Origin: Bacteroidales bacterium
Lineage (GTDB): Bacteria; Bacteroidota; Bacteroidia; Bacteroidales; UBA932
DNA length: 64,000 nucleotides
NCBI GenBank assembly: GCA_017630215.1
Contig: JAGBVR010000003.1
Coordinates: 103,042 to 167,041 of the forward strand
Reading direction: 5' to 3'
This document shows positions 8,859-18,059 of this stretch, piece after piece. How positions within the stretch are numbered: position 1 is the stretch's first letter; the number at the start of each line of letters is the position of its first letter. The notes under the pieces were generated by a model. That model made no database searches, had not been told where the DNA came from, and saw only the letters and a program-made list of their open reading frames with translations. The position numbers were made by a program, and so were the translations under genes.

Positions 8859-8972
8859 TCAGAGGAGATAACTATCGTCACAATAACGTCTCTTGATTAT
8901 TTCCTCCTCGGCTACAGCCCTATTGATGAAGAGGAACGGGTCGGAATAAGGTGTGTTACAACTTTGTCTCAT
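8859..8972 (-). CDS. Possible small ORF (37 aa) leading the AAA+ cassette
   Basis: Read directly from the minus strand: ATG at 8972 to TGA at 8859, beginning MRQSCNTPYSDPFLFINRAV and ending CDDSYLL. The composition is protein-like, with a charged EEEIIKRR core. It precedes the 269-residue gene by about 106 bases in the same direction. No homologue is known to me; it may be a leader peptide or a small cassette component. Confidence 0.35.
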   Translation of the reverse strand: MRQSCNTPYSDPFLFINRAVAEEEIIKRRYCDDSYLL

Positions 8973-9192
8973 AACTTGAAGGTTTTAAATGGTTAGCAAT
9001 AAATTTTTCCACATGAGCTCTTGTTTTTAATGCATTATCATATATTGAAAATCCGCGTTGTTTACTATTGGCTCAAACGCATTGCCTAGTAAATAAAAGA
9101 ACCTAGCATGTAAATGTGTCCGAAAGAACGGCATTTTAAAGGAGAGGGAGAGCAAAGTACTTTAGTATTGCAACAAACCAGATTCGTGCATA
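8973..9192. other. Intergenic stretch upstream of the AAA+ cassette
   Basis: AT-rich, without a recognised gene. It must hold the cassette promoter, but no TAnnTTTG box was found. It also holds the right copy of the 14-bp inverted repeat (9156-9169). Confidence 0.45.
9156..9169 (-). repeat. Right copy of the 14-bp inverted repeat
   Basis: Plus strand AGTACTTTAGTATT, the exact reverse complement of 6309-6322. It lies between the cassette and the terminator of the CotH operon. Confidence 0.5.
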
Positions 9193-9227
9193 TGAAAAAA
9201 AATGGTGTGACCGATGATCACACCATT
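9193..9227 (-). terminator. Terminator of the CotH/GH92 operon
   Basis: A perfect 10-bp stem pairs AATGGTGTGA (9201-9210) with TCACACCATT (9218-9227). On the minus strand it is followed by eight T. It lies just after the stop of the last operon gene at 9256. Confidence 0.85.
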
Positions 9228-9255
9228 TGAAACATATATATCGATTTTTAAGTTA

Positions 9256-11286
9256 TTATTGATTATTCTTTACATACACATCAAATTTGACAAGGCGTTC
9301 TTTCACACAGTTTTTGAGAAAATTGACCTCTGCCTCATATGTACCGAGTGCTTGAAAATTCATATGTACCTGAGAGTTAAGGATATCCCAGCGCTTGAAG
9401 TTCAGTTCCTGTGATTCCTGAAGAAGGACATGTGTCCGGTCCAGATATTCCGGAAGACTCTTGAGATCACCTTCTTCAAGGGCCTGGTTCCAATACTGAG
9501 CGAGCAGCTTCCTGGCCTCAGGATCCTCCTTGACGATTCTTCTTGCGATATCCCTGACAGCATCGCTTGCAGGAGACGGAACAAAGAGGAAGATGAAATC
9601 GTCATTGGCATTGACTGGATATGATCTGTAGTCATTGTCGAAGGAGAGGTCGTGATCCCATGTAGGGCCTGCGTATAACTTGCCATCGGTCGCATCCTTG
9701 TACATATAGACACTCCAGAGAAGGTCGGTATTGCCACAGAAATCTCCTACCAGAAGGTTGCGGAGGAAACTTTCCAAATCGAGGTACTTCCTGTATCCCT
9801 TTTCCGGATCGGTGAAATCTTCCCCCAATGCCGCCGTTTCCATCTGATTGAAGAATGATTCAATATGCTGCCTCTGAGCATCCGTGATATCATCTTCATC
9901 AGGATGCTTGATGGTCACAGGAGTACCTCGCCAAGACCAGAAGGCCGAAACCTCCTTCCATGCATAAGCGTCAATTTCTATCAGATATCCATCCTTGGCA
10001 GGAACCCTTCCTTCGGCAGCCTCCACCTGGTCACAAAGCTGATAACACCCTCTGTATTCACCATTTACAATCACATCCACCGGATGACAATAAGGTGTAT
10101 AAGTCTGCCCTATTCTCCTGCTGGCTTCGAAAGCGAGAATATTCCTCATCAAGGATTTGTCGCTATAGTTACTTATCAATGTCCATTTTTTCGCAGATGC
10201 AGGAGCTCCTAAAGGACTCTGCTTCGACTTGAACTTCAGTCTGTAAGGCTTCTTCGGAAACTGATCCCAGCTGGCATTTCCTCGTCCTCGCACTCCCGTC
10301 TCAGCAGCGGCAAGAAGATTTGTGCCATCCTCAGAAATGACATACACAGTGCTGGATAACTCTTCTTCTTTTGAAACGATTTCCTGAGAGCCTTCCGTAT
10401 TGATCACCACTGTCGGAAGATTGGTCAGCTGGTATAGTTTCGAATCGTCTCCTTCATCTTCATAACCATAGAATTCCAGTTCGGCGAGATTGCACCTTAC
10501 ATCGTTAGGGGACACATAACGTACATAGCGGAATCCTCTGGAACAGCTGGTCTGTTCATAAGTCATCTGTCTCTCCGGAGCTGACTGCTTGATCATATGG
10601 ATAGGGAGAGCATCGCTGAAGTCAGGATTGTTCGCACCTTCTATCATCGCAAGTTCCACTCTGTGTGGCTGAGTGATTCTAGGCGAATAACCGACCTTTG
10701 TAATGACATGCTTCGAGCCCAGGTCCAGCCCCACCCAGGTTCCGGAACGTTCATAAGAGGCAAAATATGTCTCGTAGTCACCGTCAAAGACATTATTCTT
10801 CACATTTACGGTAGTAGACTGGCTGCCAGAGCTGTAATCCACTGAATATTTGGAACCTATGACCGTACCAGAGAGCTTTGTCGGCTTTGGATCCGGCTTT
10901 TTGTCAGTAGTGGCTGTGATATGATCCTCAGTCCAGACCTGATCATCAGACTTAGTATAAGCCCATCCCCAGATATAATAGGTAGTATTGTCCTTCAGGC
11001 CATTGATGACGATTTCATTGGTTCCATCTGACGGGACTCCTGCACTCTTCAGACCTCTTCCTCCTTTCTTGTCTGAAAACTCACTGTATGTGACTCCCCA
11101 GCGGTTGAACATGTCCAGATCCTTACCGGAGGCTGAAATCGTCAGGGTTATACTGCTGGCATCGCAGACTGCATTCCCAAGCGAGAGAATGATGTCAGGT
11201 TTGCTCGGAGTATGTGGTTCATCCGGCTCAGTGCATCCGACCAGAAGAAAGGACAAGGCTGTAAAAAAACGGAGTAAAGGCTTCAT
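9256..11286 (-). CDS. CotH-family kinase-like lipoprotein with discoidin domain (paralogue 1)
   Basis: 676 residues. A lipoprotein signal ends at the lipobox LLVGC (residues 14-18), so it is probably anchored at the outer membrane. In order: a fibronectin-III-like region to about residue 130, an F5/8-type-C (discoidin) domain at about 140-270 (TWVGLDLG, SRGFRYVRYVS), then a CotH domain from about 290, with RGRGNASWD, KKPYRLKF, NPYRGCYQL-like EYRGCYQLCDQVE and GPTWDHDLSFDND, the last matching the metal/ATP-binding aspartates of CotH. CotH proteins are atypical secreted protein kinases. It is last in the operon and a close paralogue of the gene at 15822. Substrate unknown; the discoidin domain may hold it on glycan. 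Confidence 0.88.
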   Translation of the reverse strand: MKPLLRFFTALSFLLVGCTEPDEPHTPSKPDIILSLGNAVCDASSITLTISASGKDLDMFNRWGVTYSEFSDKKGGRGLKSAGVPSDGTNEIVINGLKDNTTYYIWGWAYTKSDDQVWTEDHITATTDKKPDPKPTKLSGTVIGSKYSVDYSSGSQSTTVNVKNNVFDGDYETYFASYERSGTWVGLDLGSKHVITKVGYSPRITQPHRVELAMIEGANNPDFSDALPIHMIKQSAPERQMTYEQTSCSRGFRYVRYVSPNDVRCNLAELEFYGYEDEGDDSKLYQLTNLPTVVINTEGSQEIVSKEEELSSTVYVISEDGTNLLAAAETGVRGRGNASWDQFPKKPYRLKFKSKQSPLGAPASAKKWTLISNYSDKSLMRNILAFEASRRIGQTYTPYCHPVDVIVNGEYRGCYQLCDQVEAAEGRVPAKDGYLIEIDAYAWKEVSAFWSWRGTPVTIKHPDEDDITDAQRQHIESFFNQMETAALGEDFTDPEKGYRKYLDLESFLRNLLVGDFCGNTDLLWSVYMYKDATDGKLYAGPTWDHDLSFDNDYRSYPVNANDDFIFLFVPSPASDAVRDIARRIVKEDPEARKLLAQYWNQALEEGDLKSLPEYLDRTHVLLQESQELNFKRWDILNSQVHMNFQALGTYEAEVNFLKNCVKERLVKFDVYVKNNQ

Positions 11287-11301
11287 GGTATTTATTTTTT
11301 T

Positions 11302-11340
11302 AGATTCTTACGATCGGACAAGCCCGCTCAGAATGACAGG
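11302..11340. repeat. Dispersed palindromic repeat, family 1, between GH92 and CotH genes
   Basis: Reads AGATTCTTACG, then a short spacer, then CCGCTCAGAATGACAGG, the reverse form of the TCATTCTGAG core. It lies in the 68-base gap inside the operon and could fold as a hairpin in the mRNA. Confidence 0.65.
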
Positions 11341-11354
11341 AATGATAAGGACTG

Positions 11355-13598
11355 TCAGTCCTCCATTGTAAATTCCAGCGTATTTCCCTTCATCAGGTCC
11401 CCATATCGGAGGAAATCCGCCTTCGTTTTGTGACCGCCGATAGTGAAGTTCTTGATGTACGTACCTAAAGGACCGTCAGTACCACTGACATTAGATGCAT
11501 TGATATTCAAGATCTTTCCATTCTCAAGATGTACTTTCATACGAGGGAAGTATGGCCTTCCGACGGCATATTGGTCCGATGCAGGACACACCGGATAGAA
11601 TCCCATTGCCGAGAATACATACCAGGCAGAAGTCTGTCCGTTGTCCTCATCTCCGCAGTATCCGTCAGGAGCGCTGCTGTAGAGTCTGTCCATCACTTCG
11701 CGGACCCATTTCTGTACCTTGCGAGATTCCCCTGCCCAGTCATAGAGATAGATCATATGCTGTGCAGGCTGGTTGCCGTGAGCGTAATTGCCCATATTTG
11801 CTACCTGCATCTCTGTGATTTCGTGGATGCGGTAGCCATAGTAACTGTCGTCGTATACCGGCGGCACGACAAATACAGAATCAAGCATTGCCGTAAATTC
11901 TGCACGACCGCCCATTGATTCCATCAGTCCCTCCACATCGTGGAATACCGACCAAGTGTAATGCCAGGCATTGCCTTCAGTGAAGGCGCCACCCCATTTG
12001 TACGGACTGAACGGCTCTTGGAAACTTCCGTCCGCATTGCGTCCCCTCATCAGATTATGGGAAGGGTCGAAGACATTCTTCCAATTGTTCGAACGGGCCT
12101 CCCACTTGCGTAGTTCTTCGGCAGGACGGCCGAGCTTTCTGGCAAGCTGGAGGATACACCAGTCATTGTATGCATATTCAAGAGTGCGTGCCACGCTTTC
12201 GTGGATTCCTACATCGTATGGGATATAGCCGAGTGTATTGTAATATTCGTGACCCAGACGACCTGTAGAGCTTACTTCAGGATGCACATGTTCCGTACCA
12301 TAGACAATACAGTCGTAAAGGGTCTGCCAGTCTTCTACAGGGGTAATGCCTTTGAGGATGGCATCCGCTACGACAGATGCGGAATTATTGCCTACCATGC
12401 AGCCACGATGTCCCGGACTTGCCCATTCCGGCAGAAACTCGTTTTCTCTGGCAATATTGGCCAGCCCCTGCTGAATTTCCTGATTCACAGAAGGATACAC
12501 AAGATTCAACAGAGGGAACAAGGCTCGAAAGGTATCCCAGAATCCGGTATCAGTATAAAGATATCCGTCACATACATGACCGTTATAAGGACTATAATGG
12601 ACAGGCTTTCCTTCTGCATCGATTTCATAGAATTTGCGTGGGAAGAGAAGACTTCTGTACAGGCAGGAATAGAATGTGCGGTGCTGGTCTTCCGTGCCTC
12701 CGCCGATCTCGATGCGTCCAAGAACATCGTTCCATCTCTCTCTGGCGGCTTCCTTCACCTGATCGAAGGTCAATGTATCGACTTCTTCGAAATTCCTCCA
12801 AGCCTGATCCAATGAAATGAATGAAGATGCGGCCTTGACACCTACCTTCTCTCCGCGAACGGTCTTGAAACCGACCGAGGCTATTATACGGTCTCCTTCG
12901 AGCTCTTTTACAGCCAGTCCCGGATTGCCGGCTCCGTCGTACAATGTCCAGACCTCGATATCTTTATCGAACTTCAGCACGAACCAGTTACGGAAATTGT
13001 CCGGCACTCCCCCACTGTTTTTAGTAGTGTAACCGAGGACTGTATTCTCCTCGGGGATAACCTTGATCCAAGATCCTTTATCAAATGCATCAATGACTAA
13101 TCCGGAAGTCTCACTTTCCGGATATGTAAATGTAAATGCCGCCGCTCTTTCACTCGGACTTACTTCTGCATTTATATCGTGATCAGCCAGATATACCTGA
13201 TAATAATATGGCTTGGCAGTTTCGCTCTTGTGAGAAAACCAGCTGGCGCGGGAATTTTCATCTACTGCCGACGCATCCCTTACAGGCATGATTGAGAACT
13301 GGCCGTAATCGTTTATCCATGGAGAAGGCTGGTGAGTCTGCTTGAAGCCTCTTATAATATTCTGATCATAACGATAAGCCCATCCATCTCCCATCTTTCC
13401 TGTTACCGGAGTCCAGAAATTCATACCCCAAGGCAGTGCAATCGCAGGATAGGTATTTCCGGTGGAAAATGCATGATGCGACATGGTACCGGTAAGAGTG
13501 GATACGTATTCCACAGGATCGCTCACCATTTCGGGCCTTTCGTGACTGCAGGCAGTCAGAAGACCGATAAGGCTCAATATGATTATCAGTCTTTTCAT
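11355..13598 (-). CDS. GH92 family alpha-mannosidase-type lipoprotein (copy 1)
   Basis: Exo-acting, calcium-dependent inverting glycosidase family, mostly alpha-mannosidases that trim N-glycans or yeast mannan. The start was placed at the ATG at 13598 (MKRLIIILSLIGLLTACS) rather than 12 codons upstream because it gives a proper lipoprotein signal (LLTAC); the protein has 747 residues, usual for GH92. Family landmarks include YVSTLTGT and GNTYPAIALPWGMNFWTP at the N-terminus, GFWDTFRALFPL, GHRGCMVGNNSASVVADA, and CGDEDNGQTSAWYVFSAMGF with catalytic acidic residues. Between a second GH92 and a CotH gene in one operon. The exact linkage is not predictable. Confidence 0.94.
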   Translation of the reverse strand: MKRLIIILSLIGLLTACSHERPEMVSDPVEYVSTLTGTMSHHAFSTGNTYPAIALPWGMNFWTPVTGKMGDGWAYRYDQNIIRGFKQTHQPSPWINDYGQFSIMPVRDASAVDENSRASWFSHKSETAKPYYYQVYLADHDINAEVSPSERAAAFTFTYPESETSGLVIDAFDKGSWIKVIPEENTVLGYTTKNSGGVPDNFRNWFVLKFDKDIEVWTLYDGAGNPGLAVKELEGDRIIASVGFKTVRGEKVGVKAASSFISLDQAWRNFEEVDTLTFDQVKEAARERWNDVLGRIEIGGGTEDQHRTFYSCLYRSLLFPRKFYEIDAEGKPVHYSPYNGHVCDGYLYTDTGFWDTFRALFPLLNLVYPSVNQEIQQGLANIARENEFLPEWASPGHRGCMVGNNSASVVADAILKGITPVEDWQTLYDCIVYGTEHVHPEVSSTGRLGHEYYNTLGYIPYDVGIHESVARTLEYAYNDWCILQLARKLGRPAEELRKWEARSNNWKNVFDPSHNLMRGRNADGSFQEPFSPYKWGGAFTEGNAWHYTWSVFHDVEGLMESMGGRAEFTAMLDSVFVVPPVYDDSYYGYRIHEITEMQVANMGNYAHGNQPAQHMIYLYDWAGESRKVQKWVREVMDRLYSSAPDGYCGDEDNGQTSAWYVFSAMGFYPVCPASDQYAVGRPYFPRMKVHLENGKILNINASNVSGTDGPLGTYIKNFTIGGHKTKADFLRYGDLMKGNTLEFTMED

Positions 13599-13624
13599 TG
13601 TCAATAATATTCGTGGCGGGAGAA

Positions 13625-15820
13625 TCAATACCAAATTGCCGGCTGAGGTCCCATATTCAGGACAAGGGTACTGCCGGCAGTGATGTCCTTATGTTCGATA
13701 TAACCTTTTGAGTAAGGCTTCCCGTTGAGCGTAACGCTCTGGATGTACCTGTTACGGTCGCTGTTGTTCTGCGCGATGACATTGAACCTGATGTCGCGAC
13801 CCTTGCCGTCGACTCCGACCTTTACCGACGCCTTGTCGAACAAAGGACTTCCCAGCCAATAGCGGTCGGTACCCGGCTCCACCTGATAGAATCCCATAGA
13901 CGAAAGGATATACCAAGCTGACATCTGTCCGACATCTTCATTTCCGGAAAGACCGTCAGATCTGCTGCTGTAGAGGGTAGTAAGCACTTCGCGGACCTTG
14001 TCTGCAGTCTTCCAAGGCTGTCCTGCCATCGTGTAGAAATAAAGGATATGATGACTCGGCTCGTTTCCGTGGGCATATTGTCCTATCAAACCCGATATAT
14101 CTGGAGAAACTTCCTCACCTTCAATAACTGACGAAACCACAAAGAGCGAATCCAATTTCCCCACGAATGCATCCTTACTTCCGAAACGATCCACAAGCCC
14201 TTCGAAATCATGAGGTACGAGCCAGGTATATTGCCATCCGTTACCCTCGCAATAGTCATCAGCACGATGGGAAGAATAGAACGGACTGTAGTCCTTACGG
14301 AATTCCCCCTTGCTGTCCCTGCCCCTTATGAACCTCAGCTGAGGGTCGTACAGATGCTGATATGACTTGCTGCGGTTCTGGAAATATTGACGATCTTCCT
14401 CCTTTCCGAGAATCTTTGCCGCATTGGCCAATGCCCCGTCAGCGAGGGCATACTCGAGGTCGTATGCCACTGATTCATTCATAAGATCACAAGGAATATA
14501 TCCATATTCCATTCTGTACTGCTGACCTCTGTCCGGCCTGAGAGCGGAAGTTTTCATTGCCTCAAAAGCCAGCTCATAGTCGATACCGTCGAAGCCTTTG
14601 ACAATGGCATCAGCAACCGGAGGAATACCAGGATTTCCCACCATGCAATTGGTCTCGCATCCGTGGAGATGCCATACAGGAAGCTTGCCCTGCTTCTTGC
14701 AGATATCGAGCATCGTATTTATGAAATCCTTGTACCTTTCGCTCTGGAAGATACTGTATAGAGGCATTGCCGCTCTGTAAGTATCCCATAATGAGAATGT
14801 TGTGTACGTATGGTGGTTTGCAGCTTCATAAGACTCGCCGTCAGCTCCGCGATAGCTTCCATCTACGTCACAAAATGTCGAAGGGGCAATCATCGAGTGA
14901 TACAATGCAGTGTAAAAAATCCTGCGTGCGTCTTCGTTCTTTGTCTCTATGCGGATTCTGCCGAGTTCCTCGTTCCAGGCGTCAGCGGCTTCTTTTACAG
15001 TTTCATTGAAATCCCATCCGGGCAATTCGGCCTGCATATTTTCATATGCATTTTCCATACTGACTGGCGACAATGCCACTTTCATAAGAATCTGCTCTGC
15101 ATCCTGAGTCTGGAAATCGGCCTTAGCAAAGAATGGTTTATAATCGATGCTGTGTATGCCCAGATCCTTGTACGGCTTGGAGAACTCTGCATAGAAATAC
15201 ACCTTCTGGTCATCTGCCCAGCCTCTTGAAAATCTGTAGCCCCTGACAGCATTGTCCCCGCAAGCCTCGATGAACGTATCCGTAGGCCTGTCCCAGCATC
15301 CTCCGTTCATAAGGTCGATTACGATTCCCGCATCTTCTGAGGCCGGGAAGGTATATCTGTGCATTCCCACACGGTTGGTGGCAGTAAGTTCGACATTGAC
15401 TCCGTAACGGGTCAAAGGTACACTATAATAGCCAGGTCTTGCAATCTCTTTAGTACGGTCGGCATATGACCAAAGGCCTGACTGAGGATCGCTTTCCTTT
15501 CCACGTGCATAGGTGAGATCGTTTCCAGTCACCGGCATCACAGTGATATCGAAAAGGTCTCCGATTCCGGTACCGCTCAGGTGTGTATGGGAAAATCCTA
15601 TGACCGTAGAATCGCTGTCGTGATAGCCTGAGCACCAGTCCCAATCCTGAGGGATGCTGGTCGGCCCGAGCTGCACCATGCCGAAAGGTACATTGGCACC
15701 GACAAATACATGTCCGTGTCCTCCGCTGCCGATTTTGGGATCGACATATCGTGTATAATATTCTTTTGCTGAGCATCCGAGCAGAAGTGCTGCGGAACAT
15801 AATATTGCCAGAAATCTCAT
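13625..15820 (-). CDS. GH92 family alpha-mannosidase-type lipoprotein (copy 2)
   Basis: 731 residues with a lipoprotein signal (LLLGC, residues 12-16). GH92 landmarks: YVDPKIGSGGHGHVFVGANV followed by PFGMVQLGPTS at the N-terminus, GFSHTHLSGTGIGD, SLWDTYRAAMPL, CETNCMVGNPGIPPVADAI, and GNEDVGQMSAWYILSSMGFY near the C-terminus carrying the acidic catalytic pair. It differs clearly from the neighbouring GH92, so the two probably cleave different linkages of one glycan. Separated by a single base from the upstream CotH gene and by 26 bases from the downstream GH92 start, so the operon is tightly packed. Confidence 0.95.
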   Translation of the reverse strand: MRFLAILCSAALLLGCSAKEYYTRYVDPKIGSGGHGHVFVGANVPFGMVQLGPTSIPQDWDWCSGYHDSDSTVIGFSHTHLSGTGIGDLFDITVMPVTGNDLTYARGKESDPQSGLWSYADRTKEIARPGYYSVPLTRYGVNVELTATNRVGMHRYTFPASEDAGIVIDLMNGGCWDRPTDTFIEACGDNAVRGYRFSRGWADDQKVYFYAEFSKPYKDLGIHSIDYKPFFAKADFQTQDAEQILMKVALSPVSMENAYENMQAELPGWDFNETVKEAADAWNEELGRIRIETKNEDARRIFYTALYHSMIAPSTFCDVDGSYRGADGESYEAANHHTYTTFSLWDTYRAAMPLYSIFQSERYKDFINTMLDICKKQGKLPVWHLHGCETNCMVGNPGIPPVADAIVKGFDGIDYELAFEAMKTSALRPDRGQQYRMEYGYIPCDLMNESVAYDLEYALADGALANAAKILGKEEDRQYFQNRSKSYQHLYDPQLRFIRGRDSKGEFRKDYSPFYSSHRADDYCEGNGWQYTWLVPHDFEGLVDRFGSKDAFVGKLDSLFVVSSVIEGEEVSPDISGLIGQYAHGNEPSHHILYFYTMAGQPWKTADKVREVLTTLYSSRSDGLSGNEDVGQMSAWYILSSMGFYQVEPGTDRYWLGSPLFDKASVKVGVDGKGRDIRFNVIAQNNSDRNRYIQSVTLNGKPYSKGYIEHKDITAGSTLVLNMGPQPAIWY

Positions 15821-15821
15821 T

Positions 15822-17867
15822 TTATCGTCTCACTAATTCATCAAACTTCTCAAAGCGGCCGTCAATATAATTCTTCACGGTCTGCACTTCCTTATCATAT
15901 GATCCCAGAGCCTGGAAATTCATGTGCACATGCTGGTTCAGGATCTTCCATCGTTTGAAATTCAATTCCTGGGCTTCCTGAAGCAGTTCGGCATTCTGAT
16001 CTACTACTGCGTTCAGATTCTTAAGATCACCTTCATTGCAGGCAGCCTCCCATAGTTCGACCAGCCTTTCCTTTGCCTGAGGGTCTTCTTTAACGATTCT
16101 GGTAACCATCTGCCTTACAGCCTCGCTTGCCACTGAGCCGTTGGAAGCATAGATGTAGTCCCAGAGATTGTTTATCGGGTAGGTTCTGTAGTCGTTTTCA
16201 AATGCCAGATCATAATCCCAGACCGGACCGGTATACAGTTTTCCATCCGCTGCATCCTTATACATATAAACGCTCCAGTATGTGTCTGTATTTCCCGCGA
16301 ATTCACCTACAATGAAATTCTTGAGAAAACTGTCAAGATCCAGATATTTACGGTAGCCATGAGTCGGGTCAGTATAATTGGCTGCAAATACCGCAGCCTC
16401 CATCTGATTGAAATAATCATTAATGAACTTCCTCTGCTCTTGGGTTATCTCGTCTTCGTCCGGATGTTTGATGGTGACCGGAGTACCTCTGTTCGAGCTG
16501 AACCACACATCCTCACTATAGGCATAAGCATCGATTTCGACAAGATAGCCGTCTTTTGCATCCACTCTTCCTTTGGCCGCCTCTACTTGGTCACAAAGCT
16601 GATAACATCCTCTGTACTCACCGTTTACAATCAGATCCACAGGATGATAGAATGGAGTATAGATGAGTCCTACCCTACGGCTGACTTCGAAAGCAAGCAT
16701 ATTTCTCATGAGGGTTTTGTCACCGTAATTGCTCAAGAGAGTCCACTTCTTCGCCGAAGCCGGTGCTCCAAGAGGACTCTGCTTCTCATCAAATTTGAGT
16801 CGGTAAGGCTTCTTCGGAAAGTCCCAGCTGGCATTTCCTCGTCCACGGATCTCGGTACCGCTTGTCGCCAGAAGGTTAGTTCCATCCTCCGATATGATGT
16901 ACACATTACTGATCAGATTCTTCTCCTTTTCGATGACTTCCTCTCCGCCAGCGATATTCACCACTACTGTCGGGAGATTGGTCAGCTGATAAAGACGTGA
17001 GTCATCCCCTTCACCCTTATATCCGTAGAATTCAAGCTCGGCAAGGTTGCATCGCACATCGTTGGGAGATACATAGCGGACATATCTGAATCCACGGCTG
17101 CAGGTGATGTCTGCATAATGCATGGTCTTGTTCACACCCGGCGCCTTCACAATCCATATAGGAAGCGCATCGCTGAAATCCGGCTCGTTCGCACCTTCAA
17201 AAAGCGCGAGTTCCACTCTCTGCTGCTGGTCGATACGAGGCGACCAGCCCACCTTGGTGATGATGTGCTTCTCTCCCAGATCAAGCCCTACCCAGGTACG
17301 GGAACGGTCATACGAAGCGAAGTATGTATCGTATTTGCCGTCGAAAACATTGTCTTTTGTATTGACCGTGGTGGACTTTGCATTGCTGTTATTATAATCC
17401 ACAGAATATATCGAACCGATTACAGTTCCGGAAAGCCGGTCCGGATCCAAAGGTCTGTCCGGATCCTCAGGTTTTTCTGGTTCCTCAGGTTTTTCAGGCT
17501 CCTCAGGTTCCTGCGGTTTATCCGGACCTTTCTGCTGGGTAAGGAAATATGTTGCCACCGCTTCACCACAACGGAAAGTAAAGGCCGCCTTCCTATCACT
17601 TCCCGACGCGTTCTCCTGAACGGTAATCAAAACAACATCTCCGCTTTTTCCTTCCTTTACAGACTGCAGCGCCCAGTCATGGGTGCCGGTCAGGGTCCAT
17701 ACTCCCGAGGAAGTCACAGTTATGGACATTGTCTGCTGCTGATAATCGATCACAGCCTCCTTAGAACTCAATGAAATGTGCTGTGGCCGTTGCTCTACAG
17801 GATCACAAGCCGATGCAGCAAAGAATGAAAGAAGGACAATGATGTGTAAAAAGTATTTCATAATCAT
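15822..17867 (-). CDS. CotH-family kinase-like lipoprotein with BACON and discoidin domains (paralogue 2)
   Basis: 681 residues, first gene of the operon. Lipobox region FFAASAC ends the signal. A BACON-like domain covers about residues 30-112 (SSGVWTLTG, FTFRCGEAVATYFLTQQKG), followed by a Pro/Glu/Lys linker of repeated EEPEKP units at about 114-145, an F5/8-type-C domain at about 150-280 and a CotH domain to the end (RGRGNASWD, EYRGCYQLCDQVEAAKGRVD, GPVWDYDLAFENDYRTYP). From the discoidin domain onward it is very similar to the gene at 9256, a recent duplication whose N-termini have diverged. A start two codons later (MKYFLH) is also possible. Likely role: surface phosphorylation, by family analogy only. 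Confidence 0.88.
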   Translation of the reverse strand: MIMKYFLHIIVLLSFFAASACDPVEQRPQHISLSSKEAVIDYQQQTMSITVTSSGVWTLTGTHDWALQSVKEGKSGDVVLITVQENASGSDRKAAFTFRCGEAVATYFLTQQKGPDKPQEPEEPEKPEEPEKPEDPDRPLDPDRLSGTVIGSIYSVDYNNSNAKSTTVNTKDNVFDGKYDTYFASYDRSRTWVGLDLGEKHIITKVGWSPRIDQQQRVELALFEGANEPDFSDALPIWIVKAPGVNKTMHYADITCSRGFRYVRYVSPNDVRCNLAELEFYGYKGEGDDSRLYQLTNLPTVVVNIAGGEEVIEKEKNLISNVYIISEDGTNLLATSGTEIRGRGNASWDFPKKPYRLKFDEKQSPLGAPASAKKWTLLSNYGDKTLMRNMLAFEVSRRVGLIYTPFYHPVDLIVNGEYRGCYQLCDQVEAAKGRVDAKDGYLVEIDAYAYSEDVWFSSNRGTPVTIKHPDEDEITQEQRKFINDYFNQMEAAVFAANYTDPTHGYRKYLDLDSFLKNFIVGEFAGNTDTYWSVYMYKDAADGKLYTGPVWDYDLAFENDYRTYPINNLWDYIYASNGSVASEAVRQMVTRIVKEDPQAKERLVELWEAACNEGDLKNLNAVVDQNAELLQEAQELNFKRWKILNQHVHMNFQALGSYDKEVQTVKNYIDGRFEKFDELVRR

Positions 17868-17886
17868 TTCTGTTATCCGTATCAGA

Positions 17887-17894
17887 CAAATATA
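17887..17894 (-). promoter_or_regulatory. Probable promoter -7 box of the CotH/GH92 operon
   Basis: Minus strand TATATTTG, 20 bases from the start codon at 17867; a TAnnTTTG match. Confidence 0.55.
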
Positions 17895-17962
17895 GCAATA
17901 ATCGGCATATGTTCTCCACGGAGGAGCCTAAATTCTTGATATTGATTGAAATATGTAATCCA

Positions 17963-17985
17963 CGTGCTGCACTTCGGGGAGCACG
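17963..17985. repeat. Palindromic repeat, family 3 (CGTGCT...AGCACG)
   Basis: A short hairpin, CGTGCT paired with AGCACG across an 11-base centre ending GGGG. Related copies lie at 51844-51866 and 56879-56901, which are closer to each other than to this one. Confidence 0.45.
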
Positions 17986-17995
17986 GAGATGGCAT

Positions 17996-18037
17996 AAAAC
18001 AATGACAGCCAGCGAGTTGGGATTCTCGCTGGCTGTC
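17996..18037 (-). terminator. Terminator of gpmI
   Basis: A perfect 13-bp stem, GACAGCCAGCGAG (18004-18016) with CTCGCTGGCTGTC (18025-18037), followed on the minus strand by ATTGTTTTA. It separates gpmI from the CotH/GH92 operon. Confidence 0.85.
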
Positions 18038-18059
18038 GTTATCTTTACAAAGTACCAGA

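Noticed and set aside
17455-17530. Tandem DNA repeat in the first CotH gene
   Set aside because: It encodes the EEPEKP-type linker of the protein; a coding low-complexity stretch, not an independent element.
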